The position numbers and the translations under genes were made by a program. Shown here piece by piece: positions 15,706 through 23,342 of a stretch of DNA of 43,311 nucleotides. The DNA comes from CAZAJT01 sp964485585 (GTDB lineage: Bacteria > Patescibacteriota > Microgenomatia > UBA1406 > GWC2-37-13). Where the stretch lies: the NCBI GenBank assembly GCA_964485585.1, contig CAZAJT010000004.1:1-43311 (forward strand), given 5' to 3'. Under the pieces are notes generated by a model, which did not search any database, had not been told where the DNA came from, and saw nothing but the letters and a program-made list of their open reading frames with translations. Position 1 is the first letter of the stretch; the number at the start of each line of letters is the position of its first letter.

Positions 15706-15735
15706 TTGACTTTCGGGTTATGTTCGGTTTATGAT
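15706..15735 (+). promoter_or_regulatory. Promoter with tandem-repeat operator of the LexA-methyltransferase gene
   Basis: TTGACT (15706-15711), an 18-bp spacer and TATGAT (15730-15735) precede ATG 15746 by 10 nt. The spacer is two 11-bp direct repeats, TTCGGGTTATG (15712-15722) and TTCGGTTTATG (15723-15733). Read as TTTC-N7-GTTC (15711-15725), it differs by one base from the GTTC-N7-GTTC SOS box known from alphaproteobacteria, and it contains the GAAC-type half-site that LexA winged helices read. A repressor here would occlude RNA polymerase. Confidence 0.65.
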
Positions 15736-15745
15736 ATAGTAACTT

Positions 15746-17632
15746 ATGCAAAATGTCAATACTTTTCTCACACCTAAGCAGAAAAAAGTACTCGACTTTA
15801 TTGCTTTATACGCTCAAAAAAAGGGGTACGCCCCTTCTCTTGAGGAAATAAAAAAACATCTCCATCTCAAAGCTATATCAACAATTCACGAGCATATTAA
15901 GGCTTTAAATGATAAGGGTTTTCTTAGAAAAGAAGACAATCAAGCTCGAGGAGTTTTACCTATTCAAAAAGATGCAGATATAGTAGAAATTCCACTTGTT
16001 GGAACTATTGCGGCTGGTGAACCAATAGAAGCATTAGAAGTAGCAGGTGAAACTGTTAGGGTAACAAGAGGGCTAATTGGCGATTTTAAGGATTATTATG
16101 CGCTGAGTGTTAGAGGAAATAGTATGATTGACGAGGGAATCTTTGACGGAGATACTGTAGTTATTCGCAAACAACAAACAGCAGATAACGGTCAAACCGT
16201 TGTTGCCATAATCGATCAGAATCAAGCAACTCTAAAAAAGCTGTACAGAGAAAAAGATAGATTTAGACTTCAGCCAGCCAACCCAACTCTCTTTCCAATA
16301 TATACAGATGAATTAGAGATAAGGGGTGTAGTTGTTGAAATAATAAGAAAACTTGATTTTCCTTCTGAAAAAACTACAGAAGAAACTAAATACAAAAGAC
16401 GTATTGATTTCTCATGGGACTATCGAGGAGAAAAAACAAAGTCATATACTCATGGTTTTCATACTTATCCTGCAATGTTTATACCCCAAGTTGCCAGAAG
16501 ATTAATCGAAAGTTATAGTCAAAAAGGTGAAACGGTCTGTGATATTTTTTGTGGCTCTGGAACAGCTTTGGTTGAAAGCCGGTTGCTAGGAAGAAATGTT
16601 TATGGCATTGATTTGAATCCTCTGGCAATATTTCTAGCTAAGGTGAAAACCACGGAAATAGACCCATCAATATTGACTAAAAGGTATTTTAACCTTCTAG
16701 ATAGAATAAGAAAAATTAAAGATTCTGAAATAGAACGACCTAATTTTCTAAATATCGATTTTTGGTTTAAAGATAGTGTGATCGTTCAATTAGCAAAGAT
16801 TAAAAAGGCCATAAAAGAAATAATTGAAAAAGATATACGAAATTTCTTTATGGTTGCTTTTAGTGAAACAGTGCGCCTATCTTCAAATACAAAGAATGGT
16901 GAATTTAAACTAGTGAGAATTAAGGAAGAAAAATTAAATAACTATGATCCGAATGTTTTTGAAATATTCGCAAAAAGGGCTGATATTTGCGTTGGTGGGA
17001 TGAGAAGCTTTTATAATGACGTAGATAAAAATACATGGGCTAAGGTAATTTATGGCGATTCATCAAAAGATAATGACATACCAGAGGATAGTATTGATTG
17101 TATTGTTACATCACCCCCTTACGGTGATAGTAGGACAACCGTAGCATATGGCCAGTTCTCGAGACTTTCAGCTCAATGGATAGATACATTTGAAGATCCA
17201 AATAAGGCTGCGGGCGTTGATAATGAGCTACTTGGCGGCAGGCCAACTAAAGATCTACTGCATGAATTAAACTCAGACCATTTAAAAGAAGCTCTAAAAG
17301 AGATAAGTCATAGGGATGAAAAAAGAGCAAAGGATGTTTTAAGTTTCTATATTGGACTCAATAATTGTCTCCGTCGAGCATTTAAGATATTAAAAACAAA
17401 TAGGCATTTTTGTATTGTGATAGGAAATAGACTCGTTAAACAAGTAAGAATACCAACAGATTTTATAATAGCTGAATTAAGTGAAAATATCGGTTTTCAA
17501 TACGAGGATATTATAGTAAGAAATATACCGGGTAAAAGAATGCCTATGAAAAATTCACCCACAAATAAAGTAGGAGCATTAGAGGAAACAATGATAAAAG
17601 AAAGCATTGTTGTTTTAAGAAAGTCTAAATAA
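15746..17632 (+). CDS. LexA repressor fused to a DNA (cytosine-N4-type) methyltransferase
   Basis: The product is 628 residues. Residues 1-70 are a canonical LexA winged helix (APSLEEIKKHLHLKAISTIH, then EHIKALNDKGFL). Residues 80-203 are an S24 domain with cleavage site Ala90-Gly91 (GTIAAGEP), nucleophile Ser126 (GNSMIDEG) and general base Lys164 (ATLKKL), spaced as in E. coli LexA (84/119/156). After a linker of about 15 residues comes a class I DNA methyltransferase: motif I DIFCGSGTALVES (266-278), GIDLNPLAIF, and motif IV SPPY (456-459), which favours N4-cytosine. The stop overlaps that of the convergent MvaI/BcnI-like nuclease by 8 nt, so this is the modification half of a Type II system. 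Self-cleavage would detach the DNA-binding domain and leave the methyltransferase intact. AT-rich codon use suggests transfer. Confidence 0.92.
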   Translation: MQNVNTFLTPKQKKVLDFIALYAQKKGYAPSLEEIKKHLHLKAISTIHEHIKALNDKGFLRKEDNQARGVLPIQKDADIVEIPLVGTIAAGEPIEALEVAGETVRVTRGLIGDFKDYYALSVRGNSMIDEGIFDGDTVVIRKQQTADNGQTVVAIIDQNQATLKKLYREKDRFRLQPANPTLFPIYTDELEIRGVVVEIIRKLDFPSEKTTEETKYKRRIDFSWDYRGEKTKSYTHGFHTYPAMFIPQVARRLIESYSQKGETVCDIFCGSGTALVESRLLGRNVYGIDLNPLAIFLAKVKTTEIDPSILTKRYFNLLDRIRKIKDSEIERPNFLNIDFWFKDSVIVQLAKIKKAIKEIIEKDIRNFFMVAFSETVRLSSNTKNGEFKLVRIKEEKLNNYDPNVFEIFAKRADICVGGMRSFYNDVDKNTWAKVIYGDSSKDNDIPEDSIDCIVTSPPYGDSRTTVAYGQFSRLSAQWIDTFEDPNKAAGVDNELLGGRPTKDLLHELNSDHLKEALKEISHRDEKRAKDVLSFYIGLNNCLRRAFKILKTNRHFCIVIGNRLVKQVRIPTDFIIAELSENIGFQYEDIIVRNIPGKRMPMKNSPTNKVGALEETMIKESIVVLRKSK

Positions 17633-18326
17633 GTTGCTTGTAGTTATCAAATAAGTGCAGAAAATCCCTCTTGTTAATTCTAAATCCAGTGCCATGATCA
17701 TGGTATCGTCCTTGAAATTTACCGGTTCTGTAAACTCCTATTCTAATGTCTATCTTTAATTTATCTCCTAAGATCGCTTTCTTAAACTTCTTTATATTTA
17801 GATCTGATAATAAATAAGCTTCCACAAAATGGAATTTTTCTGATGGTGTTTTTCGTTCACCTTTTGTATCAGCAAAAACCAATAAGATTTGGTTTGATTT
17901 TGACTTTAGTACTTCATCGAAGGTTGTTATTGGCCAATATGCATCAACTCCATTCTTGTTCTCCAGCTTCAACATTGTAGCTGTTGGAATAATTTTTAGA
18001 CCTTGAGGATTAAAGCGAGATCCATATACAGTTGAGTGTAAGTTGAATTGTCCCTCTTTATCTATATATTTATAGTTTTCAAAAAGTATTCTATTTGCCC
18101 CTTTGGGCATGGGAGACTTTGTTGCAAGGGTAAGCATACTACCTGAATCTAACCGCTTAGCTTTAAGTTCTATTATTCCTACATCTGGCAACCGCAAGTT
18201 ATTCTCCTTAATTTTAAGTAAATCTTCCAACGTTTTACCAATACCGGTATCATTTGCACGATGAGTAGTTACAAAGCCTAGGGCTTTTATCTTTTTTAAT
18301 TTCTGTATTAGTTTTTGTAGATCCAT
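17625..18326 (-). CDS. Type II restriction endonuclease, MvaI/BcnI family
   Basis: The product is 233 residues from ATG 18326. The sequence GFVTTHRANDTGIGKTLEDL, then PDVGIIELKAKR, is the MvaI/BcnI signature. Asp48, Glu53 and Lys55 keep the D-x4-E-x-K spacing of MvaI (Asp50, Glu55, Lys57). The C-terminal YHDHGTGFRI matches the His/Arg active-site region. These enzymes are monomers that cut CCWGG or CCSGG, with N4-cytosine methylases as partners, which fits the neighbouring SPPY methylase. The exact site here is unknown. TGGACT, a 17-bp spacer and TATAAT (18336-18341, minus strand) lie 9 nt before the ATG and support this start over an upstream GTG at 18365. No LexA-type repeat is seen in this promoter. 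Confidence 0.9.
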   Translation of the reverse strand: MDLQKLIQKLKKIKALGFVTTHRANDTGIGKTLEDLLKIKENNLRLPDVGIIELKAKRLDSGSMLTLATKSPMPKGANRILFENYKYIDKEGQFNLHSTVYGSRFNPQGLKIIPTATMLKLENKNGVDAYWPITTFDEVLKSKSNQILLVFADTKGERKTPSEKFHFVEAYLLSDLNIKKFKKAILGDKLKIDIRIGVYRTGKFQGRYHDHGTGFRINKRDFLHLFDNYKQLI

Positions 18327-18481
18327 CTCTCGAAAATTATAGATGTTATGTAGCATATAGTCCACATTATCAATGATTTGCGAAAAACCTTGAGGCGAGT
18401 TAAGAAGAAGTCGGTAGTGTTCTTTTGAGGGCTTCTTTGAGTTGGCGGCGGACGAAGCCTGATTTTAAGAATCTTTCGCGT

Positions 18482-18543
18482 GCCAAGTCTAACTTGGCTA
18501 CCTCGCAAACTCTGCTTTGCCGTTGGCGCAGCCGAGTTTGACT
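18482..18543. repeat. Inverted repeats between the nuclease gene and the tmRNA 3' end
   Basis: The spacer 18327-18543 has no credible gene. It contains CCAAGT-CTA-ACTTGG (18482-18496) and, further along, CAAACTC paired with GAGTTTG, both immediately downstream of the tmRNA 3' end on the minus strand. They could form the tmRNA terminator region or be remnants of an insertion junction. No T-run is obvious. Confidence 0.4.
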
Positions 18544-18937
18544 TGGTGGAGATGGCGGGAGTTGAACCCGCATCCGAAGAAGCTCAATTAAAAATGTTTA
18601 GCTAGGGCTAGAGTATCTTTACTTCCTGCTTACTAAGGAAAATGCTCAAACCTATTGTAAGCTGCCGATGCATGGGTATATCGATCTTCTTGTCCATCGG
18701 GAGTCCAAGAACATCTTACCTAGATTGGTTTATCCCTTTATAGGCAGGTACCTAGGGAAGCCTAAAAGAGAGCTCACTTAGGCTGCGTATGCATAAGCAG
18801 GTTGATACTGCCTGTACATCGCGGCTTCGTAAGCTTCAGCAAGTTCATTCTTTGCTGCTATTGGTTTTCTATTTATCGCATAGATGCGCCCTAACCATTT
18901 TTAAAAGTGCAGTTCCTCGTCGATACCCATCATCCCC
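18544..18937 (-). ncRNA. ssrA: tmRNA (transfer-messenger RNA)
   Basis: This is a 394-nt one-piece tmRNA. The 5' end GGGGATG pairs with CATCTCC before an encoded ACCA. The T-arm is GCGGG-TTCAACT-CCCGC. The tag frame starts at a GCA resume codon (18853-18855) preceded by AATAGCA and ends with TAA at 18778-18780. The 25-codon tag begins AKNELAEAYEAA and ends QPAYAYAA, much longer than the common 8-12-codon tags but with a normal hydrophobic Ala-Ala degradation end. Together with SmpB it rescues stalled ribosomes. Its first 8 nt overlap the smpB coding end, so smpB and ssrA are probably processed from one transcript. Confidence 0.95.
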
Positions 18938-19379
18938 GCGTATATTCTTTAGCTTCTTTTTCCTGTGCGCGCTTGACATCTCGCGCCTTCTCCCGTTTGC
19001 GTTTCTCCAAGTCTTTGCGGCCTCGGGAAAGCGCGATCTCAAGCTTGAGCAACCTACCCTTATTATAACATGCTATAGGTACGATCGTCAAACTCGGCGC
19101 AGAGGCGATTTTGCTTCTCAGGCGTTCCAGTTCTTCCTGATGGAGGAGGACTCTCCGGCTCCTTTTCGGGTCATATTCTTTATCTCGAGCATACTGGTAG
19201 GGAGGAATCTCTGCGTTCAACAGATACGCTCCGTCATCTCGTAGCTTTACAAACGACCCCTCAAGCTTGATGCCACCTTGCTGCACCACCTTTACCTCAC
19301 CGCCTGTAAGCGCTATTCCCGCCTCATACTTCTCAATCTCCTCATACTCTCGATTGTAGCTGCGATTAACGATCTTCAT
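18930..19379 (-). CDS. smpB: SmpB, tmRNA-binding protein
   Basis: The product is 149 residues. It has the family's N-terminal NRSYNREYEEIEKYEAGIAL, then LTGGEVKVVQQGGIKLEGSF, NAEIPPYQY and the RKDLEKRKREKARDVKR basic tail that folds into the decoding centre. ATG 19379 is chosen over an upstream codon because TACAAT (19386-19391, minus strand) ends 6 nt before it, which predicts a leaderless message. The TGA stop (18932-18930) lies inside the first 8 nt of mature tmRNA. The product delivers tmRNA to stalled ribosomes. Confidence 0.95.
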   Translation of the reverse strand: MKIVNRSYNREYEEIEKYEAGIALTGGEVKVVQQGGIKLEGSFVKLRDDGAYLLNAEIPPYQYARDKEYDPKRSRRVLLHQEELERLRSKIASAPSLTIVPIACYNKGRLLKLEIALSRGRKDLEKRKREKARDVKRAQEKEAKEYTRG

Positions 19380-19454
19380 AGAAGTATTGTAGCAGATTCC
19401 CATACTCCTCAAATCCGGGAGGTTGAAAAAATCATTTCTGCTACACTGAATAGT

Positions 19455-19928
19455 GTGAGTAAAACTTCAAAGTTAGTGACCGCTGTTTTAGGATGTGAAT
19501 TGGTTGGTATTTTAAGCATTCCTTTTACTTTCGTTGCTATTCCAACCTGGTACGTAACGCTGAACAAGCCGGCATTTTCACCACCAAACTGGATATTTGG
19601 GCCGGTATGGACAGCGTTGTATTTTATGATGGGGGTTGCGGCATATCTGGTGTGGCAGAAGGGATTGAAGAATAAAAAAGTCCGGAGAGCATTAGTCTAT
19701 TTTCTTCTACAACTCGGATTTAATTTTTTTTGGTCAATCATCTTCTTTGGTCTTCGTCAGCCACTGCTTGCGTTTGTAGATATCGTACTTCTCTGGGGAG
19801 CAATCTTTATAACAATCATGCAGTTCTCCAAACTCTCAAAACCCGCAGCATATCTGATGATTCCCTATCTTCTCTGGGTAAGCTTCGCTATGGTGTTAAA
19901 CTTATCTATCGTTTCCCTGAATAGGTGA
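19455..19928 (+). CDS. TspO/MBR family membrane protein
   Basis: The product is 157 residues from GTG 19455. It has five membrane helices with family motifs WYVTLNKPAFSPPNWIFGPV, WTALYFMMGVAAYLVW, and QLGFNFFWSIIFFGLRQPLLA. TspO proteins bind porphyrins and related ligands in the membrane. The role here is unknown. The GTG start is chosen because TACACT (19442-19447) lies 7 nt upstream and the longer frame would run into the divergent smpB gene. Confidence 0.88.
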   Translation: MSKTSKLVTAVLGCELVGILSIPFTFVAIPTWYVTLNKPAFSPPNWIFGPVWTALYFMMGVAAYLVWQKGLKNKKVRRALVYFLLQLGFNFFWSIIFFGLRQPLLAFVDIVLLWGAIFITIMQFSKLSKPAAYLMIPYLLWVSFAMVLNLSIVSLNR

Positions 19929-19986
19929 GTAATCCTCCCGGGAGTGAAAATTTTCCTATAGCAATCTTGAAACTGATACGATCGTT

Positions 19987-20002
19987 CCAACCTTGGAGGT
20001 TG
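19987..20002. repeat. Palindrome, copy 2
   Basis: CCAACCT-TGG-AGGTTG is the reverse complement of the 15396-15412 element apart from its last base. It sits in the 163-bp gap between TspO and the DinB-like gene and could act as a terminator-like hairpin or a mobile palindromic repeat. Confidence 0.6.
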
Positions 20003-20091
20003 AGGAGCGGAATTTGTATGGGAGACATCTCACGACGCATGAGAATATCGCCCTACCATTTCTTCACTCATCTACAATATAATAATAAACT

Positions 20092-20580
20092 ATGAAACAA
20101 GATGCGGAAGTGAGGAAACAGTTGGTTGCGCTTTTACAGGGTGGGCAGGCGCATATGACGTTTGAGGAGGCGGTTGCAGATTTTCCGATGGAGAAGATTA
20201 ACACGAAACCTCCTAACAGTGATTATACGCCATGGCGGCTCCTCGAGCATATTAGAATCAGTCAGTGGGATATTCTCGATTTCATCCAAAATTCTAACTA
20301 CAAAGAATTATCTTGGCCTGATGAATACTGGCCACCAAAAGATAAAATAGCAACGCAGGCAGACTGGAAAAAAACGATTGCATCAATTCAAGCAAATCTG
20401 AAAGCGCTCATAGCTATTGTGAAAGACCCTGCAACCGATTTATATCGTCGTATTCCCCACGGCAGTGGGCAAACGATTCTTCGAGAAATATTACTGGTAG
20501 CCGATCACAACGCCTACCATATCGGAGAGTTTGCAATTCTGCGCACAGTTATGCAGACATGGCCTCAGAGAGCATCATGA
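20092..20580 (+). CDS. DinB-superfamily four-helix-bundle protein
   Basis: The product is 162 residues. The pattern of a His in PWRLLEHIRISQWDI and a pair in LLVADHNAYHIGEFAIL fits the DinB-like metal-binding triad of the YfiT/DinB superfamily, whose members are thiol-dependent transferases or enzymes of unknown substrate. It is not DNA polymerase IV. TATAAT at 20078-20083 lies 8 nt before ATG, so the transcript is probably leaderless. The stop overlaps that of the convergent glycosyltransferase by 6 nt. Confidence 0.82.
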   Translation: MKQDAEVRKQLVALLQGGQAHMTFEEAVADFPMEKINTKPPNSDYTPWRLLEHIRISQWDILDFIQNSNYKELSWPDEYWPPKDKIATQADWKKTIASIQANLKALIAIVKDPATDLYRRIPHGSGQTILREILLVADHNAYHIGEFAILRTVMQTWPQRAS

Positions 20581-21990
20581 TTGTCTTTTTCTCAGTTTAT
20601 ACAGGAAGTAAGAATCGTTGATGTCCCAACTCTGGACTACCGTTGAAGGGCCAAAAGAAGTATATTCCCACATCTTAAGATTGGTAATAGGTTCATTTTT
20701 CTTAACCAAAAAGTAAAGTATTTCACTTGATGCGTAATCTTCATAGCTTTCTGGTTTCTCAGAGAGTAATGTAAGGGTATACCGGAGGGGCATTGCCCGA
20801 TTATCTCCCTGTGCATGCATACCAACATTATAGTTGCTTTTAGTATCTTTCTGTATGAGCCGGGCAGCGGTTTTAAAGTCTCGTATCGAGAGCCCATCCT
20901 GCAGCGGGTGCATACGGTTATTGATGTTCCATGCCGGAATATTCACGAAAAGAAGGATAGTACCTACGAGGATGAGAAAAAGTATTTTACCCTTCAGAAC
21001 AGTGTAGGCAGTGAGGGATACCAATATAATGATTGGTATATGAAATGAGATTATATAGTGAGATTGCATGATCCTCCCGTAGATTACTCCAATTGCAAAA
21101 ACAAGAGCAAAAAGTGTCAACAATACACTCATGGTTTGTTTATTCGCTTTCCCATGCTTGTAAAGATAGCCAGTGGTACAAGCAGTAAGTACCATTATCA
21201 CAATGCCTATTGAGAAGTTTCCGGCAAACAGCAGCTGTCCAGCTACTCTTGGCCACACTTCCAAGCTATAGATAAGTGACCGCATTGATTCTTGAGAGGA
21301 CATCATATAGTTGAGAAATAGTTGCGTATTCAAAAATTGATGCCGTAGCTCAAACATCAGAAACGGTGTGAGACCTGTGATAACTCCCAGAAGGAGGATG
21401 CCATAGTATTGATGAGAGCGTAAGCGGTTACGAAACAAGAGAGGGTAGAGAAGGGTAAGCAAGAGTAAAGACAGCGTAAAGTAATGCATCTGAATGATAA
21501 AACCGATAAAAATCCCTAAGATGAGCGTATTTCGGAGGGAAAACCGTTCAAGCAGCGAAATAAAAATTAAGAGAATCAGAACAGAAAAAAATATGGCAGG
21601 ATATGAGTTGAATGCTGCCCGGCCGTAGTCAATCATCAGGGGAGAAATAGCAAATAAAAACGCCGCAAAGAGCCCAGCCGTAGTATTCATTACCTTTTTC
21701 CCCAGAAAGTATACGAGTGGTATAGTTGCAACAGAAAGTGTTGTCTGAAACACCGTTCCGGCAATCGGGTCTCCCCGGAACATCCAGTAAAACGGCAGCA
21801 TCAGGTAGTATACAATCGGACCATTATAGAAACCGCCGATTGAGGTAATGGGTCCAAGTAAGGTGAGCTTACCGTGCAAAATATTCAGAACTGCAGTAGA
21901 GTCGGAAGCCTGGTCAGCTAAAAAAACGGCGAGATCATTGATGCGATGCAATCGTGCAAAAATCCCCAGCGCGAGGATGAGGATGATCAT
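20575..21990 (-). CDS. GT-C membrane glycosyltransferase (PMT/ArnT-like)
   Basis: The product is 471 residues with about 11-12 membrane helices. After the first helix, an acidic motif in a loop (LADQASDSTAVLNILHG) corresponds to the catalytic DD/DE loop of GT-C enzymes, and LLGPITSIGGFYNGPIVYYL fits PMT_2/GT39-like enzymes that use polyprenyl-phosphate sugars. ATG 21990 is chosen because TACAAT (21998-22003, minus strand) lies 7 nt upstream; the upstream TTG is not supported. It likely builds cell-surface glycans with the divergent neighbour. Acceptor and sugar are unknown. Confidence 0.85.
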   Translation of the reverse strand: MIILILALGIFARLHRINDLAVFLADQASDSTAVLNILHGKLTLLGPITSIGGFYNGPIVYYLMLPFYWMFRGDPIAGTVFQTTLSVATIPLVYFLGKKVMNTTAGLFAAFLFAISPLMIDYGRAAFNSYPAIFFSVLILLIFISLLERFSLRNTLILGIFIGFIIQMHYFTLSLLLLTLLYPLLFRNRLRSHQYYGILLLGVITGLTPFLMFELRHQFLNTQLFLNYMMSSQESMRSLIYSLEVWPRVAGQLLFAGNFSIGIVIMVLTACTTGYLYKHGKANKQTMSVLLTLFALVFAIGVIYGRIMQSHYIISFHIPIIILVSLTAYTVLKGKILFLILVGTILLFVNIPAWNINNRMHPLQDGLSIRDFKTAARLIQKDTKSNYNVGMHAQGDNRAMPLRYTLTLLSEKPESYEDYASSEILYFLVKKNEPITNLKMWEYTSFGPSTVVQSWDINDSYFLYKLRKRQS

Positions 21991-21997
21991 ATATTGG

Positions 21998-22027
21998 ATT
22001 GTACTAGCAACAAAGAAAAAGTACAAT
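21998..22027. promoter_or_regulatory. Symmetric divergent promoter of two glycosyltransferase genes
   Basis: ATTGTAC (21998-22004) and GTACAAT (22021-22027) are perfect reverse complements. Each supplies a TACAAT -10 box whose 3' edge lies 7 nt from its own ATG (21990 and 22035). Initiation at the expected distance would place the start on or next to the A of each ATG. Confidence 0.65.
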
Positions 22028-22034
22028 GGGCAAT

Positions 22035-23342
22035 ATGCTTTGGGTACTATTCGTACTGGGATTATTGGTGAGGCTCTCCGTGCTTTTCCTCGATTATAGC
22101 TTTGACGTCAACAATCATATTGTGTGGGCAAAAGATGTGATAGAACGGGGACTACAGAATTTTTATGAAACTCAATCCTCAGAAGTCTATGCGGTCCATT
22201 ATCCCAACTATCCGCCGTTGGCCATTTTCTTGTTTACCGCTTTGTATCCCTTGCAATCGCTTGTTTTTAAATTCATATGGTGGATAAATCTTCATGTTCC
22301 TCTGTTCCCTTCACCGTTGGTGTTTTTTACCGAAAGCCGCATGTTTCTTGCGGGATTGATGAAACTTCCTGCAATCGCTGCCGATATCGGGATCACGTGG
22401 CTTACTATTGCATATGCCCGAAAACTGATTCCAAAAGATCATCGCTTTCATGCAATTGCAGCATCTCTGATTTTGTTTAACCCTGCATTTTTTTACAACA
22501 GCGCCTACTGGGGTCAAATCGATGTGATTCCTCTATTTTTTACACTGCTCTCATTTTATTTTCTTTCCTTTACCCAACGATATCTGCTGAGTTCGCTTTT
22601 TTTAATAGTTGCATTTTTAGTAAAACCAACGGTGCTCGTATTTTTGCCAATATACACAATATTTTTCATTAAGAAGTTTAAGTTATTGCAAAGCTTGAAA
22701 GTATTGCTTCTTTCGCAAGTAATCTTCCTTCTTGCATTCATACCGTTTAACGGCACTGGTTGGAACATTTTTACTCCTTATTTGATTTACTTTAGGAATA
22801 TTCTTGAAGCGCAAAGTTTACCGTTTGTCACGAATGGTGCATTGAACGCGTGGATATTTATTACCGGCTTTGAAGGAATACGCGACACCGCAATTTTTTT
22901 TAATGGCCTATCTTATCGTATGGTAGGATATCTTCTTACTGCGTTGTTTTTTACAGTGATCGTCTATTTTTTTACACGAAAAAAAGACACGAAGACAGCA
23001 TTAATGTATGCAGCCGGTCTATGCGCATTAGCTGGATTTCTGTTTCTTACCAAGATGCATGAACGGTATCTTTTACTGCCGTTGCCGTTTTTACTTTTGG
23101 CTACTTTCAAAGATCGTAGGATCCTTCCGTGGTTTCTTGTCCTCTCAGTAACCAGTTTCCTAAATCTCTATCACAGTTGGCCTGTTCCCCGGATTAACCT
23201 GCTGTTCTCTTCTTTGCAATACTCATTCATTTATTCATCCCTTGCATTAATCAACGTCGTGGTTTTTGTAGTTTGTTTACTTCGTTTATCCACATTCTCA
23301 CTCTCTTCTAAGAATAAAGTCAACGATCTTCTGGAAGAATGA
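22035..23342 (+). CDS. GT-C mannosyltransferase-like membrane protein
   Basis: The product is 435 residues with about ten membrane helices. After the first helix DYSFDVNNHIVWAKDVIE fits the luminal acidic motif, YWGQIDVIPLFFTLLSFYF is the GQxD signature of ALG6/PIG-M-like enzymes, and KMHERYLLLPLPFLLLA is the HERY motif typical of polyprenyl-P-sugar-dependent glucosyl/mannosyltransferases. ATG 22035 (Met4 of the longest frame) is preferred from the -10 position. The 3' end overlaps the convergent surface-protein gene by 45 nt. Confidence 0.85.
   Translation: MLWVLFVLGLLVRLSVLFLDYSFDVNNHIVWAKDVIERGLQNFYETQSSEVYAVHYPNYPPLAIFLFTALYPLQSLVFKFIWWINLHVPLFPSPLVFFTESRMFLAGLMKLPAIAADIGITWLTIAYARKLIPKDHRFHAIAASLILFNPAFFYNSAYWGQIDVIPLFFTLLSFYFLSFTQRYLLSSLFLIVAFLVKPTVLVFLPIYTIFFIKKFKLLQSLKVLLLSQVIFLLAFIPFNGTGWNIFTPYLIYFRNILEAQSLPFVTNGALNAWIFITGFEGIRDTAIFFNGLSYRMVGYLLTALFFTVIVYFFTRKKDTKTALMYAAGLCALAGFLFLTKMHERYLLLPLPFLLLATFKDRRILPWFLVLSVTSFLNLYHSWPVPRINLLFSSLQYSFIYSSLALINVVVFVVCLLRLSTFSLSSKNKVNDLLEE

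Noticed and set aside
18308..18508. 66-codon minus-strand frame downstream of tmRNA
   Set aside because: It overlaps the nuclease start and inverted repeats; its composition resembles read-through of RNA-gene flanks.
18789..19244. 151-codon plus-strand frame opposite smpB and tmRNA
   Set aside because: It is a shadow of the smpB coding strand and the tmRNA.
20092..20580. DinB name taken as DNA polymerase IV
   Set aside because: The protein belongs to the DinB-like four-helix metal-binding superfamily; it has no polymerase motifs.
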